Shown: one piece after another, positions 1 to 5,315 of the stretch | Position numbering within the stretch: position 1 is the stretch's first letter | Layout: every line of letters starts with the position of its first letter | NCBI GenBank assembly: GCA_012910725.1 | Contig: WNEG01000048.1 | Span: forward strand, 1 to 9,001 | Direction: 5' to 3' | Length of the DNA: 9,001 bases | Source: Candidatus Ethanoperedens thermophilum | GTDB lineage: Archaea > Halobacteriota > Methanosarcinia > Methanosarcinales > EX4572-44 | Position numbers and translations under genes: made by a program | Notes under the pieces: model-generated | The model's input: the letters and a program-made list of their open reading frames with translations, nothing else | Database searches by the model: none | What the model was told of the DNA's origin: nothing

Positions 1-16
1 TCCTTGCGCAAGTAAG

Positions 17-1186
17 ATGAATTATATTTCAAAAAACATATACTATGATTTTATTGAGCATAAACCTCTTGACATAGAAATCTGTGACGTTACTCTGCGA
101 GATGGTGAGCAGACGCCTGGTACTGCTTTTACCACTGATGAGAAAATAAAGCTTGCTCTGAAGCTTGATGAGATAGGGGTCGAAACCATTGAAGCAGGCT
201 TCCCTATTGTATCCAACAATGAAAAAGAGACCATAAAGACCATTGTAGATCTTGATCTCAATGCTCAAATCTGCTGTCTTTCGCGCTCAAAAAAAGAAGA
301 TGTAGACGCGGCTCTCGAATGTGACGTTGATATTGTAAGTATCTTTGTAGCAACTTCAGACATCCACCTGAAATACAAATATCACTCAAGCTATGAAGAA
401 ATGAAACAAACAGCGCTTGAAACCCTTGAATATGCAAAATCACACGGCATTATAGTAAGATTTGCTGCAGAAGATGCAACCCGTACCAGCATAACCAGAT
501 TAAAAGACATATTCCTCGAAGCAGAATCACGTGGTGCAGACTACGTAAGTATTGCAGATACCATAGGCATTCTGACACCTGCCACAACAAAGTATCTCGT
601 AACTGAGATAAAAAAAGCGATTAAAAAAAGTCATCTCTGCATCCACTGTCACGACGATCTCGGCATGGCAACAGCAAACACCATCACAGCAGCAGAAGCA
701 GGAGCAAAACAACTTCACACCACGGTAAACGGCATAGGAGAACGCTGTGGCAATGCAAGCCTTGAAGAAGTGCTTCTTGCCCTTAGAATTGAACACAACA
801 TCGACAGGTACAAACTACCACCTCTCCGCAATCTCTCCAGACTCGTTGAAGCATATTCGGGCGTGAAAGTAGCAAAAAACAAGTCAGTAGTTGGGGAAAA
901 TGCCTTTGCACACGAATCAGGCATCCATGTGGCAGCAATACTTGAAGACCCGCGCACATATGAAGCCTATCCGCCAGAATTGGTAGGTGCAAAACGATGC
1001 TTCATACTTGGAAAGCACACAGGCAGAAAGGCGCTTCTTGGCATACTGCAACATAGGGGCTACCATGATCTTACACATGAGCAACTCTGTCTGCTCGTGG
1101 ACATAATAAAAGAGTGCAGGGAAAGAAAACAGGAACTCACTGCAAATCGTGTCGATGAGCTGGTCAAAAAAGTGAAAAAGGTATAA
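17..1186 (+). CDS. aksA: Homocitrate synthase-like protein (AksA type, isopropylmalate synthase family)
   Basis: This is a DRE-TIM metallolyase of the alpha-isopropylmalate/homocitrate synthase family, which condenses acetyl-CoA with a 2-oxoacid. Seen: the start motif DVTLRDGEQTPG (residues 24-35, with R28, D29 and E31), the metal-binding HCHDDLG (H210, H212), NGIGERCGNASLEE (N246) and FAHESGIH (about 297-304). At 389 residues it lacks the roughly 100-residue regulatory domain of LeuA and CimA. In methanogens this length fits AksA, which elongates 2-oxoglutarate towards the 7-mercaptoheptanoyl part of coenzyme B. The assignment to AksA rather than NifV or a short citramalate synthase is an inference from length. 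No Shine-Dalgarno sequence is seen before the ATG at 17, and the frame is open back to the window edge, so translation could start upstream, although about 20 residues before the DVTLRDGEQ motif is normal. It reads into the accessory segment. Confidence 0.85.
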   Translation: MNYISKNIYYDFIEHKPLDIEICDVTLRDGEQTPGTAFTTDEKIKLALKLDEIGVETIEAGFPIVSNNEKETIKTIVDLDLNAQICCLSRSKKEDVDAALECDVDIVSIFVATSDIHLKYKYHSSYEEMKQTALETLEYAKSHGIIVRFAAEDATRTSITRLKDIFLEAESRGADYVSIADTIGILTPATTKYLVTEIKKAIKKSHLCIHCHDDLGMATANTITAAEAGAKQLHTTVNGIGERCGNASLEEVLLALRIEHNIDRYKLPPLRNLSRLVEAYSGVKVAKNKSVVGENAFAHESGIHVAAILEDPRTYEAYPPELVGAKRCFILGKHTGRKALLGILQHRGYHDLTHEQLCLLVDIIKECRERKQELTANRVDELVKKVKKV

Positions 1187-1189
1187 CTC

Positions 1190-1216
1190 AAGGTTGGGAA
1201 TTATATTTTAACCTTA
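1190..1216 (+). terminator. Possible stem-loop just after the aksA-like gene
   Basis: AAGGTT (1190-1195) is complementary to AACCTT (1210-1215), enclosing an AT-rich 14-base loop that contains a T-rich stretch. It sits a few bases after the stop codon, where a transcript end would be expected. Archaeal termination relies mostly on T-rich tracts, so this is only a weak candidate. Confidence 0.25.
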
Positions 1217-1221
1217 TAGCC

Positions 1222-1540
1222 AAGAAGTCTCCTTCCGAGCTTGCTCGGTGGGGGATGAATTGGCACATTATCAAAAAGCATATATAGTTATTAGACATAT
1301 CTATTATTATCTTGCAAGGCAGAAAGAGCTGGCAGGTAAAACAGGGAGGGGCGACCCCGGTGTGCCTGTGGAGATCAAGACCTCCGTAACCCGCAAGGGG
1401 ATCGAGTCTGATTGAAGAAGCAGGAACCTTCCAGAGGCTTCCAACAAAACGCGCTCCGAACCAGAGGGGATGTGGACGTAAGAAGAAAGAAGGAAAAGTT
1501 GGAAACCCCTTCCTTCAGGGAGGGGAGGACGTCACTCTAA
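1222..1540 (+). mobile_element. Decayed IS200/IS605-type element: end hairpin, tnpB tail and omega-RNA/right end
   Basis: This is read as a remnant of an IS200/IS605 (tnpB) transposon, with no transposase left. On the right, CCCCTTCC (1506-1513) pairs with GGGAGGGG (1518-1525) around a TTCA loop and is followed by GAGGACGTCAC. This matches the usual right-end/omega-RNA 3' hairpin of archaeal tnpB elements as I know them. Before it, one frame reads GDPGVPVEIKTSV (from about 1350) and a shifted frame reads IEEAGTFQRLP (from 1411). TnpB C-termini often carry PVE followed by EAGT, so this looks like a frameshifted tnpB 3' end. On the left, CCGAGC-TT-GCTCGG (1235-1248) followed by GGGGGATGAATTGGC resembles a sub-terminal end hairpin. 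The rest of tnpB and all of tnpA are missing. Exact ends are uncertain. Confidence 0.6.
1506..1525 (+). repeat. Right-end/omega-RNA hairpin of the IS200/IS605 remnant
   Basis: Eight-pair stem (CCCCTTCC with GGGAGGGG, one T-G wobble) and a four-base TTCA loop. In live tnpB elements this hairpin is the 3' scaffold of the omega-RNA, and the guide begins just past the element end, here about 1537-1555. Whether any RNA is still made cannot be seen. Confidence 0.6.
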
Positions 1541-1548
1541 GAGCCTCA

Positions 1549-1586
1549 TCCATACCACTCCCGAATAAATTCGGGAGTGGTATGGA
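1549..1586. repeat. 38-base near-perfect palindrome
   Basis: TCCATACCACTCCCGAAT (1549-1566) is followed by AA and then its exact reverse complement (1569-1586). Eighteen perfect pairs with a two-base centre is far beyond chance in a sequence of this length. It begins about ten bases after the IS200/IS605 right end. It could be a hairpin transcription end, a palindrome-type small mobile element, or the remains of one. In either direction it would form a very stable RNA hairpin just beyond the convergent 3' ends of the aksA-like and ATPase-nuclease genes. Confidence 0.85.
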
Positions 1587-1610
1587 GGGAAGTCGGATGG
1601 TGGGGTGAGT

Positions 1611-1757
1611 GTGGACGGAAGTGAAGTAGCGAGATTTGTAATTTATAATCAACGTGTCCAACATTTGCGACGTCGCGACCAATGGAAGTAATGTTCCGAA
1701 GAGCAAGCACGGTGTAGATTGGGCAAAACGCTACTGTGCTGCGACCGTCGTGCCCAC
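1611..1757 (+). pseudogene. Possible coding debris, unidentified
   Basis: The last part of the 570-base gap has no intact gene but reads like protein in fragments. From 1611 one plus-strand frame gives VARFVIYNQRVQHLRRRDQW and then a stop at 1689-1691. Another plus frame from about 1654 gives NVPKSKHGVDWAKRYCAATV, and both are short. On the minus strand a TTG-initiated frame of 71 codons also covers the region and extends through the palindrome, which argues that it is not a real gene. I recognise no family in any of these. A broken gene or insertion debris is the best reading, held weakly. Confidence 0.25.
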
Positions 1758-3773
1758 TCAAGCGGTAGGCAGGTTCAGTTTCCTGAATAGTATTTGGTTT
1801 CTTTTCTGTGCATCTGCGACCAGTTTCTGATAGGAGATGATTTCTATATATGCCTCATAGGTACTGTTGTAACCATAGTAACCCATATTGTCGGGCGTTC
1901 GGGTAAGCATCGCGATTCCCGCCAACCGACGAAGGCTTTTGGTCATGTCCGCGATGATATAACCGTAGAAGGGTACGTTCTTCTGGGTTGCAAGTTCCTG
2001 CCCATCCTTATCTTTTACTTCACCTTTACGTATGAGGTCAATGTAGTTGTAAACTTGGGCAATAGGATTCTTTTCAAGGTTATGGTCACTATAGTCATCA
2101 CGTCCCGGGCGTTTGAATTCAACAATCACAACTGAACCGTAAGGTGCATCTTCATCGACAAAAGCGAATGGTCTGTTGAAAATAATAAGATCCGGTTTTT
2201 TAGTTTCGTCGGAATTTGCAGGTTCGACCTGCTTTAGCTCCTTATCTGATGCAAGGAAGAAATGGTATGCAAGTTTCTCGTCAATAAGCCAGAGGTTCTG
2301 CTGCTCAGCGCCTATATTATCAGATGTGGAGCGGAGGGGGAACACGATATTGTGGATTGCTTCTTCGCGTGCATACTTTGATTCTTCGTCATACTTCAGA
2401 TTGTTTCCAAGTATCTCCAGTATCACCCGCCTATGCACGATGTAATCGGCGAGTTTGGACCTTCCTATATCGTTTACCTCTTCGATGTAGGTAGTCAATT
2501 TTTTCTTATATATTGGTAGATCTTCTGTGGACTTGGGTTTGTCAGACAGGATATCTTGACCCTGTTTCTTAATTTCGATTTCAAACTCACTTTGGAGCTT
2601 GTGGAGTTCCAATTCAATCTTGTCTTCGGAGATGTCTGGAGAAATAGACTCGATAATATCTGGTCTGTGTTTCAGAAGTGGACGATATTCTATCGCTTTA
2701 TTCTGGACGTAACTTTTTATCATCTTCACCTTCTCATGGTTTACTTTCTTCAGGTAATCAGCAAGATGCGTATTCACCTGTTCTGTAACCGCTGCCGAGA
2801 GTTCGTTTTTGGTGATGACATCGGGAAAGTTAAGCGGATTTTCCTCTGGCATATCAAAATCAGTTCGTTCTGAGTTTACGCATTGGTCAAGGTAATCTCC
2901 TGAAACGTAGCCCAAGTACCAATACGACTTACCCTCGTCTTCTTTGATTTTCTTGGAAAGGTTCGGTAGTCTACTGCGAAGGGGCTCGAACATAACATCT
3001 CGATTGTTTGCGCAGTAGTGGATTCCATGCATTTTTTCTTCAGTAGATTGCAGTTTCAGATGCAGGATATTAAATTGTCTCCCCTTGATTTCGAATTGTC
3101 CGGAAACAGTGTGATCCATTACGTATCGATCGAATTCATCATTGAGACAAATAGAGGTCTCGCCATCAGTGAGTAAAACCTGTGGACAATCAGCCCGGAG
3201 AAAATAAGAGAGGCAATGCTCAATCATCCGGATAGCTATGGTGCTCAGTTTTTTCGGGCATACGTTCCGGTACTCCGACATGAGATCGACTAAATGGACG
3301 ACTGTTGCCCTGGTGCCATTAACAATCTTCTCTGGCTGAGCTGGCTGTTTGTCGTCGTCCGTAAGGAAGAAAACAAACTCGCGCTTGAACAAACTGCTGT
3401 TTTTCTCGAACACACTACTGATGTTTACCCTATCGAATGCCTTCAGCCACAAGAATCTGCCAACTCCTTTCCCCCCTCTCGATTGCTTGAACAACGTGTC
3501 CGATGTCTGGAACGAGTCATAATTGTTATCGTTGAATCCAATCCCATTGTCTTCCACTATGAAACCGGAAATGGGAAATTCAGAGTGTTCGCCATCGGCA
3601 ATCTGGGTCTGTGAAGTATCCCGCTCGACCATTATGTTTATATAGCCGCTACTTCCGGTATTGCAATCCTCTATGGCTTCAAATGAATTCACTACAGCCT
3701 CAAAGATGGGCAGGAGGACCTTCGTCTTATTCAACTTTATATTATTGACACGCCCGACAAGATTTACCTTCAC
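1758..3773 (-). CDS. GHKL ATPase fused to a PD-(D/E)XK-type nuclease domain, candidate defence protein
   Basis: This 671-residue protein has two recognisable ends. The N-terminal 160 residues carry the GHKL (Hsp90/MutL/gyrase-type) ATP site: FEAVVNS with E25 and N29, EDNGIGF (D75, G77, G79), RGGKGVGRF (G100-G105) and NGTRATV. A middle part (about 190-320, with HYCANNRDV and GDYLDQCVNSERTDF) looks like the transducer region, and about 330-470 is charged and helical. The C-terminus has DLIIFNRP (D528), IVEFKRPG (E552, K554) and AQVYNY (Q573), the D...ExK...Q order of PD-(D/E)XK nucleases and close in style to DUF4263/Shedu enzymes. The GTG start at 3773 has AGGAG eight bases upstream. It stands alone, next to mobile-element debris, with no methyltransferase in view. 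ATP-gated DNA cleavage in defence is an inference; a repair role is possible. Confidence 0.85.
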   Translation of the reverse strand: MKVNLVGRVNNIKLNKTKVLLPIFEAVVNSFEAIEDCNTGSSGYINIMVERDTSQTQIADGEHSEFPISGFIVEDNGIGFNDNNYDSFQTSDTLFKQSRGGKGVGRFLWLKAFDRVNISSVFEKNSSLFKREFVFFLTDDDKQPAQPEKIVNGTRATVVHLVDLMSEYRNVCPKKLSTIAIRMIEHCLSYFLRADCPQVLLTDGETSICLNDEFDRYVMDHTVSGQFEIKGRQFNILHLKLQSTEEKMHGIHYCANNRDVMFEPLRSRLPNLSKKIKEDEGKSYWYLGYVSGDYLDQCVNSERTDFDMPEENPLNFPDVITKNELSAAVTEQVNTHLADYLKKVNHEKVKMIKSYVQNKAIEYRPLLKHRPDIIESISPDISEDKIELELHKLQSEFEIEIKKQGQDILSDKPKSTEDLPIYKKKLTTYIEEVNDIGRSKLADYIVHRRVILEILGNNLKYDEESKYAREEAIHNIVFPLRSTSDNIGAEQQNLWLIDEKLAYHFFLASDKELKQVEPANSDETKKPDLIIFNRPFAFVDEDAPYGSVVIVEFKRPGRDDYSDHNLEKNPIAQVYNYIDLIRKGEVKDKDGQELATQKNVPFYGYIIADMTKSLRRLAGIAMLTRTPDNMGYYGYNSTYEAYIEIISYQKLVADAQKRNQILFRKLNLPTA

Positions 3774-3781
3774 TTTTACAT

Positions 3782-3786
3782 CTCCT
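3782..3786 (-). promoter_or_regulatory. Ribosome binding site that fixes the GTG start of the ATPase-nuclease gene
   Basis: On the minus strand AGGAG lies eight bases before GTG at 3773. The ATG between them is followed at once by TAA, so GTG is the only start consistent with this site. Confidence 0.7.
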
Positions 3787-3833
3787 ACTTATTCAAGAAC
3801 TACATACTCAATATTGAAACAAATAAAGATAGC

Positions 3834-3841
3834 GATATAAA
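3834..3841 (-). promoter_or_regulatory. Probable TATA box of the ATPase-nuclease gene
   Basis: The minus strand reads TTTATATC about 60 bases before the GTG start. An archaeal start site about 25 bases downstream would leave a leader of roughly 35 bases containing the AGGAG. A second AT-rich candidate, TTTATTTG, lies at 3821-3828. Confidence 0.5.
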
Positions 3842-3856
3842 CATCCACACTTTTTC

Positions 3857-3877
3857 ATATTTTCAATATCAAAATAT
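3857..3877. repeat. Small AT-rich inverted repeat
   Basis: ATATTTT (3857-3863) and AAAATAT (3871-3877) flank seven bases, about 15 bases upstream of the TATA box of the ATPase-nuclease gene. The position would suit a regulator site, but in DNA this AT-rich it may be chance. Together with the perfect 12-base palindrome GTACTTAAGTAC at 3990-4001 it is the only structure I see in 3842-4006. Confidence 0.25.
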
Positions 3878-4006
3878 TAAATGTCCTTACTCATAACTAT
3901 TGTTAATTGTATCTATTTTCCACTAAGGAAGTTTTGGGCTTTGAATTCTATCAGAGCATGAACTCCTTACCTCGCAGTCACTATACCCCGTACTTAAGTA
4001 CATGGC

Positions 4007-4174
4007 TTATATATAGCGTTTTCCTCTCTTTGCACATAGTTCTGCATCCCAATATATTTTTCCATCCATGACCCACCGATCAGTGGCAGCACTCAGGATT
4101 TCATAAATAATTAATGCATCATTGAGGTCAAAATGATGCAGAAGATTCGCTCTGTAGATATAATCGGTCTTTAC
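4007..4174 (-). pseudogene. Reading-frame remnant, unidentified protein C-terminus
   Basis: The minus strand is open for about 55 codons down to a TAA at 4007-4009 and reads like real protein, for example NLLHHFDLNDALIIYEIL, then DRWVMDGKIYWDAELCAKRG. The frame is closed upstream by a TAG at 4181-4183. Between that stop and an internal ATG late in the frame there is no ATG, GTG or TTG, so no normal start exists for most of it. The likeliest reading is the 3' end of a gene that lost its 5' part, lying between the flavin-protein gene and the ATPase-nuclease gene. I do not recognise the family. A short gene with a non-standard start is the alternative. Confidence 0.4.
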
Positions 4175-4175
4175 C

Positions 4176-4577
4176 CTATGCTATCTGCTTTCCTGCTTCA
4201 GGACCAATAGATACCACATAAACTTCTTCTACTTTTATTATTCCAGCACTTCTTATATCCAGATCCAGTTTATCTTTTACCATCTTCTTTTTCTTTTCAA
4301 AAAGGGGACCTGATGCCTGGAATTCCTTAAAAGTCCCTTTTATTTGATACCCTTCGGTTTTCTTAAAAACAGTAACAGCTGTTTTCTTTGTTGTTTCTAA
4401 ATTCTTTTTTGTTTTTAGTAAAAAAACATCTGCAAAAGCTAATGTTTCTTCATCCACTGCTGAAAAAGTTCCCATCGGAACAACGTCTGGTATTCCCTCT
4501 GTACTAACAGTTGCAAGAATACTTGGTGCATTTGGATCATTGACCATATCCATAACTTCTTTTGACATCTTTACCAT
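4176..4577 (-). CDS. PPOX-fold flavin/F420-binding family protein
   Basis: A 133-residue protein of the pyridoxamine 5'-phosphate oxidase-like split-barrel family, whose members bind FMN or F420, usually as dimers in the cytoplasm. Seen: an N-terminal helix (SKEVMDMVNDP), then ATVSTEGIPDVVPMG (about 22-36), the TKKNLE cofactor-side motif near 57-62 and YQIKGTF (about 76-82). The length is normal for the small archaeal members. The frame extends to a TTG at 4583, but GGAGG at 4587-4591 sits nine bases before the ATG at 4577 and only three before the TTG, so ATG 4577 is preferred. Substrate is unknown; members of this size are typically flavin reductase-like or general redox proteins. It appears to be a single-gene unit with its own promoter. 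Confidence 0.8.
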   Translation of the reverse strand: MVKMSKEVMDMVNDPNAPSILATVSTEGIPDVVPMGTFSAVDEETLAFADVFLLKTKKNLETTKKTAVTVFKKTEGYQIKGTFKEFQASGPLFEKKKKMVKDKLDLDIRSAGIIKVEEVYVVSIGPEAGKQIA

Positions 4578-4586
4578 TTTCAATTT

Positions 4587-4591
4587 CCTCC
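4587..4591 (-). promoter_or_regulatory. Ribosome binding site choosing the ATG start of the PPOX-like gene
   Basis: The minus strand reads GGAGG nine bases before ATG 4577. The TTG at 4583 would have only a three-base gap, and the next ATG (4568) 18 bases. Confidence 0.7.
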
Positions 4592-4624
4592 ATTTTAGTA
4601 CATTGCAGTGTTTGTTCAGTTTTA

Positions 4625-4633
4625 CAATATAAA
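4625..4633 (-). promoter_or_regulatory. Probable TATA box of the PPOX-like gene
   Basis: The minus strand reads TTTATATTG, preceded by AACC, about 50 bases before the ATG at 4577. This spacing gives a leader of roughly 25 bases that includes the GGAGG. Confidence 0.5.
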
Positions 4634-4681
4634 GGTTATGATTTTCAATGCTTCATCCGATTCCAGAGAGCCATAATTTTT

Positions 4682-5000
4682 TGACAGGCGTGCCGCAGGT
4701 TGCTATTCTCTTTAATGTCCAGTATTCCAAAAACACTCCTCCACCTCGCAACCCCACAAGCGATACTTGTTCGAGGCTGGTCTGCTCCCTTCCGGGCCTT
4801 GACCGCTTTCCACGATTAAGCTATAAAAAGCTACCTTCAGGCAACCTTGCATAGCAACAGCATCCCTGCAGGACGAAATTTCATTGTTGTGTTTATGGGC
4901 TGTTACATTAATGAGTAATATCTTCCCTTGGCTTCGCCCCCTGCATATCGACGGTTTCAGGTGACAGATAACGCCGAATTATCCAGGCTAGCCTGCCACA
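4682..5000 (-). ncRNA. Signal recognition particle (7S) RNA, archaeal type
   Basis: Minus-strand RNA of about 319 bases, the RNA core of the signal recognition particle. The diagnostic helix 8 lies at 4804-4779: GGCCCGGAAGGGAGCAG, with a GGAA tetraloop closed by CCC/GGG and the asymmetric loop that binds SRP54. The 5' domain (about 4980-4930) has ATTCGGCG, TGTCACCTGAAACCG, TCGATATG and a GGGCGAAGCC hairpin, as in other archaeal SRP RNAs. The two ends pair: GGCAGGC (4997-4991) with GCCTGTC (4689-4683), as expected for helix 1, which archaeal SRP RNAs have. Exact ends are estimated to within a few bases. A TATA-like box lies about 25 bases upstream. Confidence 0.93.
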
Positions 5001-5020
5001 TCTACTATAGTTCTTTACAC

Positions 5021-5031
5021 GAAATAAACTT
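5021..5031 (-). promoter_or_regulatory. Probable TATA box of the SRP RNA gene
   Basis: The minus strand reads AAGTTTATTTC centred about 25 bases before the SRP RNA 5' end, the standard archaeal distance. It lies immediately before the ATG at 5037 of the oppositely oriented regulator gene, so the two units share this short divergent region. Confidence 0.6.
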
Positions 5032-5036
5032 AACCC

Positions 5037-5309
5037 ATGAAAGACAATAATGATGTGGTGAATATTATGGACAAACTGATTGGTTTTGTGACAGGAAACC
5101 CGAAACGTGAAAAAATCCTCTGTGCATTAGATTCAAAACAAGCTGTCAGCAGTTCAAGAGTAGCGAAGACTATTCATATCATTGAAGCTTCAACAGAGAA
5201 AATTCTTTTGGAACTGGTTGAAAAAGGGCTTGCTAAATCAGTGGAGGACACATATTCTCTAACCGAGACAGGCAGAGAAATAAAAGGAAGAATTGAGGGG
5301 TTTCGCTGA
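5037..5309 (+). CDS. Small archaeal winged-helix DNA-binding protein
   Basis: A 90-residue protein with a winged helix-turn-helix layout. FVTGNPKREKILCAL forms the first helix, SSSRVAKTIHIIEASTEKILLELVEKGLAKS the helix-turn-helix, and TYSLTETGREIKG the wing and last helix. This fits the small ArsR-like regulators common in methanogens. Two starts are possible. ATG 5037 has no ribosome binding site and would suit a leaderless message. ATG 5067 has GGTGA five bases before it and begins MDKLIGFVTGNP, which resembles the usual start of such proteins as I recall them. It precedes the glycosyltransferase gene by six bases and is probably co-transcribed with it. Its target is not visible; autoregulation in the divergent SRP RNA gap is possible. 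Confidence 0.75.
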   Translation: MKDNNDVVNIMDKLIGFVTGNPKREKILCALDSKQAVSSSRVAKTIHIIEASTEKILLELVEKGLAKSVEDTYSLTETGREIKGRIEGFR

Positions 5310-5315
5310 GTACCC

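Noticed and set aside
1187..1760. CRISPR array or tRNA gene in the gene-free gap
   Set aside because: No regularly spaced direct repeats and no cloverleaf or TTCGA-type T arm were found by reading; TGTGGACG occurs at 1470 and 1609 but only twice and inexactly extended.
1546..1761. 71-codon minus-strand frame directly after the ATPase-nuclease stop, as a possible partner gene
   Set aside because: It needs a TTG start without a ribosome site, runs through the 38-base palindrome, and its translation matches no motif I know.
4006..4018. TATA-like CTTATATATAGC on the plus strand as a promoter
   Set aside because: It would drive transcription antisense into the PPOX-like gene, no plus-strand gene follows, and the bases are explained by the end of the minus-strand remnant.
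4648..4854. 68-codon plus-strand frame
   Set aside because: It lies antisense to the SRP RNA, whose structure explains the sequence.
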